This document shows, one piece after another, positions 7,644 to 15,943 of a stretch of DNA of 64,000 bases. The stretch lies in NCBI GenBank assembly GCA_016937975.1, contig JAFGVN010000099.1, positions 1 through 64,000 on the forward strand, in the 5' to 3' direction. Each line of letters starts with the position of its first letter. Within the stretch, counting starts at the first letter, position 1. Under the pieces are notes generated by a model, which saw only the letters and a list, made by a program, of their open reading frames with translations, ran no database searches and had not been told where the DNA came from. The DNA is from Clostridia bacterium. Its GTDB lineage: Bacteria; Bacillota; Clostridia; Peptostreptococcales; Acidaminobacteraceae. Both the position numbers and the translations under genes were made by a program.

Positions 7644-9386
7644 TTAGATTTTATCTTTTGGTGTATAGTGAGTATGCAATAATTCATGAGCTTTCTCGCC
7701 ATATGGTTTACCTAGATACTCATCATAAAGAGCCAAGATTTCCTTGTTTTCATGAGATTTACGTCTAGCCATACCTGCATCCTCTTTATAGATTGCTTGA
7801 CGACGCTTTTCAATGATTGACATATCGCCGTGATGATATGGTTGACCACCACCACCAATACATCCACCTGGACAAGCCATGATTTCAATGGCATGGTATT
7901 GTGACTTACCATCTCTTATATCTTCGAGCAATCTTCTAGCATTGCCTAATCCATGAGCAATACCAATTTTTAAAGTGATATCGCCAATTTGCACATCTGC
8001 TTCTCTTAAACCATCCATACCACGAAGTGCATGGAAGTCAACATTTTCTAATGTTTCACCTGTAATCCACTCATAAGCTGTACGTGTAGCAGCTTCAATT
8101 ACACCACCTGTTGCACCAAAGATTACACCAGCACCAGTTGATTCCCCTAACATAGAGTCAAAACTCTGTGGTTCTAAATTAGCAAAATCTATACCCGCTT
8201 CCTTTAACATGGCAGCAAGTTCTCTTGTTGTAATAACCGTATCCACATTGTTATGCTCATCTTTAGTTAACTCAGGACGAGCGGCTTCAGCTTTCTTAGC
8301 AACACAAGGCATAACTGAAATCACTTGAATATTTTTAGGATCTAAATTTTTCTTTTCAGCATAATAGGTTTTGGCAATAGTACCAAACATAATTTGTGGA
8401 GATTTACAGGTCGATGGAATATCTAACATGTCAGGAAATTGATGTTCAAAGAATTTAACCCATGCTGGACAGCATGATGTCAACATCGGTAAAGTACCAT
8501 TGTGTTGAATTCTATGAACTAATTCAGACGCTTCTTCCATAATTGTTAAGTCTGCAGCAAAATCTGTATCAAAAACACCATCAAAACCAAGTTTTCTTAA
8601 AGCTGCGGCTAATTGACCTGTTGTAACTTCACCTGGTTCCATACCAAATTCTTCACCAATGGCAACACGGATAGCAGGAGCTACTTGTACAACCGTATGG
8701 ATTTTTGGATCATTTAAAGATCTCCATACTTTTCTTGTGTAGTTCATTTCAGTCAATGCAGCAGTTGGACAAACAGCAACACACTGTCCACAGAAGGTAC
8801 ATGACGATTCTGCCATTGGCATATTGAAGGCAGGACCTACAAACACATCAAAACCTCTATTGACTGCTGATAAAATGTTACAGGTTTGTACTTCGTTACA
8901 CATTGTTTCACAACGTCTACACATAACGCATTTATTTGCATCTTTAACAATAGAATAAGATGAAGTATCTTTTTCATAATGCATCATTTGACCTTGGAAA
9001 TGTATTTCTCTAACGCCAAGCTCTTGTGCCAATGCTTGCAGTTCACAATCTAAGTTTTTAGGACATACCAAACAATCCTTAGGGTGATTCGATAACAATA
9101 ATTCAACAGCCATTCTTCTAGCATTAATTGCTTTTAAAGAATCTGTCTTTACTTCTAAGCCTTCATAAACCTCTTCAGAACATGCAGGAACCAAAGTAGG
9201 TCTGCCTAAAGCTTCTACCATACAGACACGACATGAAGATACTTTATTAACAATACCAAAGCATTCTAGCTCTAAATGACATAAAGTTGGTATTTTAACA
9301 TTGATCTTCTTCGCGGCATTTAAAATGGTTGTTCCTTTAGGAACCTGTAAAGGCACATCGTTGATTTTAATATTTACTAAATCCAT
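7644..9386 (-). CDS. hydA: [FeFe]-hydrogenase catalytic subunit, NADH-linked (HydA)
   Basis: 580 residues. Reduces protons to H2 using electrons from NADH and ferredoxin in a complex with HydB and HydC. Domain order: a plant-type [2Fe-2S] domain (about 1-80, Cys around 36-62), a His-ligated [4Fe-4S] segment (CPKNLDCELQALA), two [4Fe-4S] ferredoxin clusters (CVMCRRCETMC; CTFCGQCVAVCP), then the H-cluster domain with all three signatures: TSCCPAWVKF near 303, MPCVAKKAEAARPE near 358 and MACPGGCIGGGGQP near 502. All H-cluster cysteines are present. AGGAGG precedes the ATG. Last gene of the operon, 11 bases after HydB. The maturases HydE, HydF and HydG are not in the window. Confidence 0.96.
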   Translation of the reverse strand: MDLVNIKINDVPLQVPKGTTILNAAKKINVKIPTLCHLELECFGIVNKVSSCRVCMVEALGRPTLVPACSEEVYEGLEVKTDSLKAINARRMAVELLLSNHPKDCLVCPKNLDCELQALAQELGVREIHFQGQMMHYEKDTSSYSIVKDANKCVMCRRCETMCNEVQTCNILSAVNRGFDVFVGPAFNMPMAESSCTFCGQCVAVCPTAALTEMNYTRKVWRSLNDPKIHTVVQVAPAIRVAIGEEFGMEPGEVTTGQLAAALRKLGFDGVFDTDFAADLTIMEEASELVHRIQHNGTLPMLTSCCPAWVKFFEHQFPDMLDIPSTCKSPQIMFGTIAKTYYAEKKNLDPKNIQVISVMPCVAKKAEAARPELTKDEHNNVDTVITTRELAAMLKEAGIDFANLEPQSFDSMLGESTGAGVIFGATGGVIEAATRTAYEWITGETLENVDFHALRGMDGLREADVQIGDITLKIGIAHGLGNARRLLEDIRDGKSQYHAIEIMACPGGCIGGGGQPYHHGDMSIIEKRRQAIYKEDAGMARRKSHENKEILALYDEYLGKPYGEKAHELLHTHYTPKDKI

Positions 9387-9397
9387 TATTAAACCTC

Positions 9398-11188
9398 CTA
9401 TGGCTTCACTACTGCATTAAATTTACAAACGTCATAACATGCACCACATGCGATACAAGCATCCTGATCAATTACATGTTTTTCTTTTACTTTTCCTGTA
9501 ATACATTTCGTAGGACATACTTTCACACATGCTGTACAACCAATACAATTGTCGTTAATGGAGTACTTCGCTAATGCTTTACAAGTACCAGTCAAACATT
9601 TTTTATCAAAAATATGAGCTTCATATTCATTCATAAAATATTCCATTGTACTTAATACTGGGTTTGGTGCCGTTTGACCAAGACCACATAATGATGAGCC
9701 TTTAATCATTTCACCAAGTTCTCTAAGTTTATGCAAGTCCTCTGCTTCACCTTCACCGCTACAAATACGATCAAGAATTTCATACATGCGTTTGGTACCA
9801 ATACGACATGGTGTACATTTACCACAGGATTCATCTTGTGTAAATTCCAAATAGAATTTTGCAATGTTAACCATACAATCCGTTTCATCCATTACAATCA
9901 TACCACCAGAACCCATCATAGAACCAATGCCTTTTAAGGATTCATAATCAATAGGTGTATCTAAATCTGCAACAGTAATAACACCACCTGATGGACCACC
10001 AGTTTGTACAGCCTTGAAAGCTTTACCGCCAACAATACCACCACCAATATCATAAATAATCTCACGTAATGTTGTGCCCATTGGTACTTCAACTAAACCA
10101 ACATTATTAACATTACCAGCTAAAGCAAATACTTTTGTACCTTTTGAAGTCGCTGTACCAATTGAATTGAACCATTCTGCACCTTTTAGCATGATTGCAG
10201 GGACATTGGCATAAGTTTCAACATTGTTAACGATTGTAGGTTTTCCATTTAAACCTTCAGCAGCTGGATAAGGAGGTTTTATACTAGGCTCACCCCTTGA
10301 GCCTTCAACTGAATGTATTAAGGCAGTTTCTTCACCACAAACAAATGCGCCAGCACCGAGTTTCAATCTTACATTGAAAGAAAAATCAGTACCAAAGATA
10401 TTGTCGCCAAGAAGACCATATTCTTGAGCCTGCTTAATTGCTATCTCCAAACGTTTGATTGCTAATGGATATTCAGCTCTTATGTAAATAATCCCTTCAT
10501 CAGCACCGATTGCATAACCACCAATTGCCATTGCTTCTAGTACACTGTGTGGGTCACCTTCCAAAATGGAACGGTCCATAAATGCACCTGGATCACCTTC
10601 ATCTGCATTACAGATGATGTACTTTTTATCAGAAGCGTTATTTGCTGCCATTCCCCATTTACGACCAAGTGGGAATCCACCACCACCACGTCCTCTTAAA
10701 TTTGAATCGGTTAATAATTGGATGACGTCTTGAGGTTTCATATCCGTTAGAGCTTTACCTAATGCTTCATATCCTTGGAAAGCTATATATTCTGTGATAT
10801 CTTCTGGGTTAATTAAACCACAATTTCTAAGAGCAATTCTATATTGTTTCTTATAGAAATTCATACGAGAATGTTCTTTGACCTTTTCTTCTGTAATCGG
10901 TTCATCAAATAATAAACGTTCTACAACACGACCTTTAACGATATGTTCTGCAACAATTTCATCACAATCGTCAGGTTTAACTTTTACATAGAAAACATTA
11001 TCTGGATGGACTTTAACAATTGGACCTTGTCCACAAAATCCGAAACATCCTGTCTTTATAACATCTATTTCTTCATCGTAACCTTGCTTTTTAAGTGCAT
11101 CATTAAGATTCTTAATAATCACATCACTTTCAGAGGCAATACATCCAGTACCACCACAGACCATGATGTGACTTCTGACTTTATTCAT
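9398..11188 (-). CDS. hydB: NuoF-like NADH-binding subunit of hydrogenase (HydB)
   Basis: 596 residues from ATG 11188, chosen because AAGGAGG lies 6 bases upstream; the frame extends to 11218 but those codons overlap the preceding gene. The subunit takes electrons from NADH through FMN. Order: N-terminal thioredoxin-like [2Fe-2S] domain (CGGTGC and GCFGFCGQGP), the NuoF-type FMN/NADH fold (GRGGGGFPLGRKW, NADEGDPGAFMDR), the SLBB region, a [4Fe-4S] motif (SCGKCTPCRIGT) and a C-terminal double ferredoxin domain (CIGCTACVKVCP, CIACGACYDVC). This C-terminal extension is typical of electron-bifurcating HydABC enzymes and of NADP-reducing relatives, and separates it from complex I NuoF. Spacing to hydA is 11 bases. 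Confidence 0.95.
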   Translation of the reverse strand: MNKVRSHIMVCGGTGCIASESDVIIKNLNDALKKQGYDEEIDVIKTGCFGFCGQGPIVKVHPDNVFYVKVKPDDCDEIVAEHIVKGRVVERLLFDEPITEEKVKEHSRMNFYKKQYRIALRNCGLINPEDITEYIAFQGYEALGKALTDMKPQDVIQLLTDSNLRGRGGGGFPLGRKWGMAANNASDKKYIICNADEGDPGAFMDRSILEGDPHSVLEAMAIGGYAIGADEGIIYIRAEYPLAIKRLEIAIKQAQEYGLLGDNIFGTDFSFNVRLKLGAGAFVCGEETALIHSVEGSRGEPSIKPPYPAAEGLNGKPTIVNNVETYANVPAIMLKGAEWFNSIGTATSKGTKVFALAGNVNNVGLVEVPMGTTLREIIYDIGGGIVGGKAFKAVQTGGPSGGVITVADLDTPIDYESLKGIGSMMGSGGMIVMDETDCMVNIAKFYLEFTQDESCGKCTPCRIGTKRMYEILDRICSGEGEAEDLHKLRELGEMIKGSSLCGLGQTAPNPVLSTMEYFMNEYEAHIFDKKCLTGTCKALAKYSINDNCIGCTACVKVCPTKCITGKVKEKHVIDQDACIACGACYDVCKFNAVVKP

Positions 11189-11204
11189 CCTAAACCTCCT
11201 TGTA

Positions 11205-11597
11205 TTAAGCTTTATCAAATGATTTGATCAAAATATGATTATCAACAAGTTTGCCATTCATAACATGATCTTCAACAATTTTCTTTGCAGTGTCTTTATC
11301 AACATTGCCATATAATACAGGTTCTTGATTTGGCATATTTAATTGAACCGTAGGTTCACTATGACAAAAACCTAGACAACCTACTTGAATCAATTTTATA
11401 TTGTCTAATCCATTGGTTTGGATGGTTTCCATAAGTGATTGTAATGTTTCTCTTGCACCAGCAGCGATACCACATGTTGCCATTCCTACCATAAGTTCAA
11501 TGGTCTCTCCAGCATTTTCGCCTGTTTCACGTAAATTAACTTTTTTTACAGATGCTTCTCGCATTTTAATGAGTTCATCCAAAGATTTAATTTTCAT
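11205..11597 (-). CDS. Thioredoxin-like [2Fe-2S] ferredoxin, extra hydrogenase-operon protein
   Basis: 130 residues. The C-terminal two thirds is a thioredoxin-fold [2Fe-2S] ferredoxin of the NuoE/HydB-N type: an early Cys in MATCGIAAGA and a second pair in GCLGFCHSEP; the N-terminal 30 residues are a basic helix. It starts by TAATG overlap with hydC and sits between hydC and hydB, so it is co-translated with both. Such small ferredoxin-like proteins occur in some clostridial and Thermotoga-type hydrogenase operons, where they are sometimes called HydD; a role as electron carrier or assembly subunit is inferred. Only three of the four usual cluster cysteines are obvious, so cluster binding should not be taken for granted. 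Confidence 0.82.
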   Translation of the reverse strand: MKIKSLDELIKMREASVKKVNLRETGENAGETIELMVGMATCGIAAGARETLQSLMETIQTNGLDNIKLIQVGCLGFCHSEPTVQLNMPNQEPVLYGNVDKDTAKKIVEDHVMNGKLVDNHILIKSFDKA

Positions 11598-12109
11598 TAT
11601 TCAGCCTCCCTATACTGTTGGATAATTTTTTCAACATCTTCTGGTTTAACGTGACCAAATACTTTGTCATCAACCATTACAACTGGTGCAAGACCGCAAG
11701 CACCTACACAACGTACATCTTTTAATGTAAAGATTTTATCTTCAGTTGTTCCACCATTTTCCACAGCAAGTAATTCTTTAAATTTGTCAAAAACTTTTTC
11801 AACGCCTCTAACATAACATGCTGTGCCAGTACAGACATTAATTTTATGTTTGCCTACTGGGTTTGTTGTGAAATAGGAATAAAAACTTACGACACCAAAT
11901 ACCTTAGCACCTGAGACATTAAGTTTTCTACCGACGTACAGTTGTACTTCTCTTGGCAAGTAACCAAAGATAGATTGTGCCTTATGTAATACATGAATCA
12001 AAACTGATTCGTCTTTGGCTGTTGTTTCAATGTACTGATCTAACTCTAAAAAACCTTCTTGAGGTAAATTGGCAACACTAATTGTTTCCTTTTGAGCTTC
12101 AGGCTTCAT
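11597..12109 (-). CDS. hydC: NuoE-like [2Fe-2S] subunit of hydrogenase (HydC)
   Basis: 170 residues, the usual length for NuoE/HydC. An N-terminal helical bundle (about 20-75) precedes a thioredoxin-fold [2Fe-2S] domain with the four cluster cysteines in CTGTACYVRG (two) and VRCVGACGLAP (two). It passes electrons between HydB flavin and the rest of the complex. First gene of the operon hydC - ferredoxin - hydB - hydA. The ATG at 12109 is preceded by AAAGGACGG about 9 bases away, and the promoter with an inverted repeat lies about 50 bases up. Confidence 0.94.
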   Translation of the reverse strand: MKPEAQKETISVANLPQEGFLELDQYIETTAKDESVLIHVLHKAQSIFGYLPREVQLYVGRKLNVSGAKVFGVVSFYSYFTTNPVGKHKINVCTGTACYVRGVEKVFDKFKELLAVENGGTTEDKIFTLKDVRCVGACGLAPVVMVDDKVFGHVKPEDVEKIIQQYREAE

Positions 12110-12157
12110 TGAATTACACCGTCCTTTCTTTCATAAAAGTAATATGTCATCTCATAA

Positions 12158-12201
12158 ACTATACCCAATAATGAGTTGATGTAACGAAAAATTATTACAT
12201 C
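12158..12201 (-). promoter_or_regulatory. Hydrogenase operon promoter with overlapping inverted repeat
   Basis: On the minus strand a -10 TATAGT (12158-12163) lies 16 bases from GTTACA (12180-12185). The -35 is part of a perfect inverted repeat GATGTAA-N10-TTACATC (12178-12201). A dimeric repressor bound there would block the promoter. The TGTAA-like half sites recall redox regulators such as Rex or CRP/FNR relatives, but match none exactly. Confidence 0.55.
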
Positions 12202-12468
12202 TAATACGATTATTGTACACTATTTCATCGTAAATTACTCGAATTTTCAGTAAATTCACTGTTAAATGTGAAAAATATAACTAAATCTATTCATTATAAG
12301 AGCTTTTGAATTTGTAATGTGAATACTTATGCTATGGGTTAATTTCTATTAAGTTTAAAATATCTTTGAAGAAGTCGTCTCTTGTTTCTGTGGCCATGGT
12401 CTTAAAAACAAGAGTGGTGCGCCATAAGGGCATTTAACCCTAATCCAACAATATCATTGAAATTTACT
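12202..12468. other. Non-coding stretch with possible decayed gene tail
   Basis: No intact gene. On the minus strand two frames read like one helical protein tail joined by a frameshift: one frame gives ...GLNALMAHHSCF and stops, the next gives TMATETRDDFFKDILNLIEINP and stops at 12332. This looks like the C-terminus of a small helical regulator, but it is too short to prove. A 9-bp inverted repeat (CTCTTGTTT / AAACAAGAG) lies in the same place. Confidence 0.3.
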
Positions 12469-12470
12469 AA

Positions 12471-12494
12471 AAAGAAAAAGACGCTATGCGTCTT
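12471..12494 (-). terminator. Terminator after the broken binding-protein gene
   Basis: Seven-pair stem AAGACGC / GCGTCTT with a 3-base loop (12478-12494), then TTTCTTTTT on the minus strand. Confidence 0.85.
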
Positions 12495-13593
12495 ATTGAT
12501 CTTTATATACTACAAATTCTTTATCTTTAAGAATATACAACATATATTGACGATTATTATCACCATATGCATCGATGTTAAAAGTTTCATTTATTCCATT
12601 AAAAGAACCAATTTTTAAAATAGCAGATTTTACTTTGTCAGGATCGTCACTTTTTGCATTTTCAATACCTAACATAAGTACATTAGCTGCATCATATGCC
12701 AAAATACTAATGAATGATGGCTTTTACCCAAAGCGGTTTTCAAATGTGTCTTTAAAGGTTTTATAAGAATCCGTTTCTGTTTCTGGGATTCTTACACCAA
12801 CAAATATTGTGTTTTCAACAGAAGGTCCTCCTTTTTGAATTAAATCATTAGTCATTGACCAACTGACAGAATAAGATTTAAAATTAGGATTGTCTTTTCT
12901 TAAATACTGTAAGAAAAAAGCCGTATCTGTTGCCTGAGATACAAATAAAATATGAGAGTCATTATTGATGTTTATTTTTTTAACAACATCTTCTAATGCA
13001 TCCTCTGAGGAATCATAAGGTAATTTTAAAATGATATGGTGGTTTTCATCCTCATAGGATTCAACCAACTTATTTACTAAGTCTTCTGTATACTCTTTGT
13101 TGTGCAAGTCATAAACAACTATAAACTCTTGGATATCATGTTTTAAAAGATAATCGGATAAAACTTTTGCTTGATTACTATTTATTGGTGATGTTCTAAG
13201 GATATAATCATCAATTTGAGTAAGACTGTCTGTTGATATGCTTGGTGCAATAAACATTAGTTCATTTGAATTCGTTTCAACCATTACTTCAGCCATATTA
13301 CTCGTGAGATGTCCAATAATTAAATGAACTTTTTCACTCATAAAATCCTCGTGCTGTATCTTTGCTGACTCTAAATTACTTTCATCATCTTTAACAATCA
13401 ATTCGATTTTCTTCCCATTGATGCCACCTTTTTCATTGACTTGATCTACAAGTAAAATTACAGCATTTCTAGCATCAATACCGAGTTGAGAGTTTTTAGT
13501 TGATAAATCTGCTATGACACCAACTTTAATTGTTTTTTCGCTACAACCAATTAATACAATGAACATTAGAATCATAATTAATATTTTTCGCAT
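12493..13593 (-). pseudogene. Branched-chain amino acid-type substrate-binding lipoprotein, broken by one in-frame TAA
   Basis: The reading frame starts at ATG 13593 (ribosome site GGGGTGAT) and encodes a lipoprotein signal (MRKILIMILMFIVLIGC, lipobox LIGC) followed by a type I periplasmic-binding fold of the LivJ/AmiC group (KVGVIADLSTKNSQLGIDARNAV). Codon 290 is TAA (12724-12726). Directly after it the same frame continues with KPSFISILAYDAANVLMLGIENAK and the normal C-terminal lobe to a stop at 12493. Family members have a residue such as Glu, Lys or Gln at the interrupted site (RFGxKPSFISAYAYDA), so one base change explains it. Without read-through the product lacks its last 76 residues and should not fold. 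No permease or ATPase genes of this transporter are adjacent. A sequencing error is the simplest alternative. Confidence 0.8.
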
Positions 13594-13622
13594 AACATCA
13601 CCCCACTAAGAAAATACCCAAC

Positions 13623-13655
13623 TAAAAAAAAGTAATCAGTCGATTTGATTACTTT
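13623..13655 (-). terminator. Terminator of the PucR-type regulator gene
   Basis: Stem AAGTAATCA / TGATTACTT with a 7-base loop; seven T follow on the minus strand. The stop codon is within the loop region. Confidence 0.85.
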
Positions 13656-14520
13656 TGATGATAAGCAGAACTTTCATTTTATTGGCATCTTCAAAATTTC
13701 TAATATCCAATTGAGTTAATTGTTGAATTTTATTAAGTCTATAAATTAAAGTATTTCTATGTAAGAACAGTTCGTTGGCTGTATCTGTAATATTGAGGTT
13801 GTTCTTAAAAAAACTGTGTGTTGTTTCAACAAGTTCCTGATTCATATTAGTCATTGGATAAATTTCATGATATCGTTCATAAAAAGCATTTAATTTGTCG
13901 TGCTGCGACAAAGCAATCAATTGTTCAATTAATGCATGTTTAAATTGAACGACACGATTATTGGTGATATTCATTTTATCCAACTCCAAAGCATGTTCAT
14001 AGGATTGATGAATCTCATCAATTGATACAACATGTGGACCCTCAATAATGATAATATTTTTCATGGTTTCCATTTCAAGTTGATCCAAAAGTTGATAAGG
14101 TGTTAATTCTTCAGTTTCTATGACAATTGCTACAAGAAGATTTTTATGAACGACAATGACTTCAGAGGACTCAAACATTTCTTTAACAATAGGTAAATCA
14201 TAAATAATACGTTTGCCCTTAATAAGCCATACTGTTTTCAACTCATTGCTTCCGTATAATTCTGGAATTTCAGTTGTTTGAAAAGATTGATTTAACAAGA
14301 CTCTATGCCAAAAAGGCTTTATATTATCATTATATTTTAATACAATTTGTATTAGATTAAGAGCAGAATCATTTATCATGCAACTCGAACTAATGGTATA
14401 TTGTTCCAAGGTAAAAGTATAACCGTTAGTATTTTTTTTTGATTGATAGATAATTTGTTCATTCTTTGTGATTTGAAGTGGTATATTAAGTATTTGCTCT
14501 AAAGATTCAATGTTATACAT
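13636..14520 (-). CDS. PucR/CdaR-type transcription regulator
   Basis: 294 residues. The C-terminal 60 residues (about 232-290) form the helix-turn-helix of the PucR/CdaR family (NNLNITDTANELFLHRNTLIYRLNKI), which ends many regulators of purine, sugar-acid and proline use. The N-terminal 200 residues are mixed alpha/beta without a domain I recognise; a GGDEF-like middle region is usual in this family. AAAGGAGG is 6 bases before the ATG. It lies between an orphan sugar-type ATPase gene and the broken binding-protein gene, each separated by terminators, so its target is not clear from context. As PucR controls purine breakdown in Bacillus, the 14-gene purine operon 15 kb away is one candidate. 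Confidence 0.85.
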   Translation of the reverse strand: MYNIESLEQILNIPLQITKNEQIIYQSKKNTNGYTFTLEQYTISSSCMINDSALNLIQIVLKYNDNIKPFWHRVLLNQSFQTTEIPELYGSNELKTVWLIKGKRIIYDLPIVKEMFESSEVIVVHKNLLVAIVIETEELTPYQLLDQLEMETMKNIIIIEGPHVVSIDEIHQSYEHALELDKMNITNNRVVQFKHALIEQLIALSQHDKLNAFYERYHEIYPMTNMNQELVETTHSFFKNNLNITDTANELFLHRNTLIYRLNKIQQLTQLDIRNFEDANKMKVLLIIKSNQID

Positions 14521-14556
14521 AATGACCTCCTTTATTAGATTATACCCTTAATCTTT

Positions 14557-14582
14557 GAAAAAGCCCAGAAAAGTCTGGGCTA
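14557..14582 (-). terminator. Terminator of the MsmK-type gene
   Basis: Eight-pair stem AGCCCAGA / TCTGGGCT with AAAG-type loop, then TTTTTC on the minus strand; the stop codon overlaps the 5' arm. Confidence 0.88.
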
Positions 14583-15665
14583 GAAAATTGCTTCTTCAGT
14601 TTCTTTATCAAAAGCATGAACATTGTTTTTAAAGGCAATTTTCATTTTATCACCTCTGACTTTTGTAAAGTGTTTGCCTTCTTTTGCAATGAAAGTTTTG
14701 CCAAAAGCACTATAATAAATATAAGTTTCTGACCCTAATAATTCAATAACTTCTATTTCAGCATCAAAACCAGTGTCACCATCAATCATAATATCTTCAG
14801 GTCTACAACCGATTATTAATTCTTTATTAATATAGCCTTTTTCTTTGGCTACTTTGACTTTATCTTCTGGTAATGGTAATTTAAAACCATTATAATCCAC
14901 TAATAATTGACCATTCTCTTCAATCAATTTACCATCCATGAAGTTCATTTGAGGTGCACCTATGAAACTTGCAACAAACATATTTGCAGGATGATTGTAT
15001 ATTTCTCTAGGTGTGTCTACTTGCTGAATTGAACCATTGTTCATAACACAAATTCTAGTACCCATAGTCATGGCTTCTGTTTGGTCATGTGTGACATAAA
15101 TAAAAGTAGTATCTAATTCATGATGCAATTTAATCAATTCTGCTCTCATTTGAACTCTTAATTTTGCATCAAGATTGGATAATGGTTCATCCATCAAGAA
15201 TACTTCTGGCTCTCTAACAATTGCACGACCTAAAGCCACACGTTGTCTTTGTCCACCGGATAACTGTTTTGGTCTTCTTTTCAATAAGTTTTCAATGCCT
15301 AGGATACCTGCAGCCTTATTAACCTTAGCTTCAATATCTGTTTTTTTAACTTTTCTAAGTTTTAAACCAAATGCCATGTTTTCAAATACAGTCATATGAG
15401 GATATAACGCATAGTTTTGGAATACCATAGCAATGTTACGATCTTTAGGTAAAATATTATTGACAACTTGTTCACCAATAAGCAATTCACCATCTGAAAT
15501 TTCTTCTAGACCTGCAATCATTCTTAACGTTGTCGTTTTACCACAACCCGATGGACCAACAAATACTAAAAATTCCTTATCTTTAATTTCCAAATCAATG
15601 CTTTTTACTGCGTGAAATCCATTTGGATAGATTTTATTAATACCTTTTAAATTTAAACCTGCCAT
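14580..15665 (-). CDS. MsmK/UgpC-type ABC transporter ATPase
   Basis: 361 residues. Energises sugar or polyol importers. Walker A GPSGCGKTT (about 38-46), Q-loop, signature LSGGQRQRVALGRA, Walker B VFLMDEPLSNLD, the switch His in VTHDQTEA, then the C-terminal OB-type regulatory domain (about 240-361) found in MalK-type ATPases. Start by AGGAGG. No permease or binding-protein gene is adjacent, as with the shared MsmK ATPases of streptococci and bacilli that serve several sugar importers; that role is the best inference here. Confidence 0.93.
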   Translation of the reverse strand: MAGLNLKGINKIYPNGFHAVKSIDLEIKDKEFLVFVGPSGCGKTTTLRMIAGLEEISDGELLIGEQVVNNILPKDRNIAMVFQNYALYPHMTVFENMAFGLKLRKVKKTDIEAKVNKAAGILGIENLLKRRPKQLSGGQRQRVALGRAIVREPEVFLMDEPLSNLDAKLRVQMRAELIKLHHELDTTFIYVTHDQTEAMTMGTRICVMNNGSIQQVDTPREIYNHPANMFVASFIGAPQMNFMDGKLIEENGQLLVDYNGFKLPLPEDKVKVAKEKGYINKELIIGCRPEDIMIDGDTGFDAEIEVIELLGSETYIYYSAFGKTFIAKEGKHFTKVRGDKMKIAFKNNVHAFDKETEEAIF

Positions 15666-15756
15666 TAGTGCCTCCTATTCTTTAACTAATTTAATTATAG
15701 GATTAATTACATCAAGATACTATTATCACTTCATACAATCCTTTTGGTGATTTATT

Positions 15757-15890
15757 GTAAAAAAAAACAAAAGACGAACTTTTTTCGTCTTTTGGCGTAC
15801 TATGTAAATTGCTTCTATCCAACATTCATTTAAGCCCCCTATAATTTAAATGAATGCCTTCACTTTAAAGCAATATTAAATTCAAATTCC
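15757..15890 (-). ncRNA. Candidate structured small RNA with own promoter and terminator
   Basis: Between msmK and yaaA a promoter (15897-15925) should start a transcript near 15890 that ends about 130 bases later at a strong terminator. The body folds into an outer 7-bp stem (15868-15874 with 15808-15814) enclosing an internal loop and an 11-bp perfect inner stem (15846-15856 with 15823-15833) whose 12-base loop carries GGGGG. A terminator stem (AAAAGACGAA / TTCGTCTTTT, about 15769-15793) follows with nine T-type bases to 15757. I see no ORF with a ribosome site. It does not match a known RNA family that I recognise. The unit could also be read on the plus strand, giving a C-rich loop, but no plus promoter is evident. 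Confidence 0.6.
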
Positions 15891-15896
15891 TTTTAA

Positions 15897-15925
15897 ATAA
15901 TAACATACTTTCAAATTTTTTTCAA
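15897..15925 (-). promoter_or_regulatory. Promoter of the candidate small RNA
   Basis: On the minus strand TTGAAA (15920-15925), exact 17-base spacer, TATTAT (15897-15902). It lies just after the yaaA stop. Confidence 0.7.
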
Positions 15926-15943
15926 ATTTTTTTAATTTTTTAA

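Noticed and set aside
12493-12702. A separate 69-residue gene after the binding protein
   Set aside because: It is in the same frame as the upstream gene and continues its family sequence, with no ribosome site of its own.
12724-12726. Stop codon read as sense by a variant code
   Set aside because: TAA ends many intact genes here, for example the kinase at 865, and TGA ends others such as the SsnA-like gene, so the standard code applies.
15808-15874. 6S RNA identity for the small RNA
   Set aside because: The length and the single inner hairpin do not fit the long open-bubble structure of 6S RNA.
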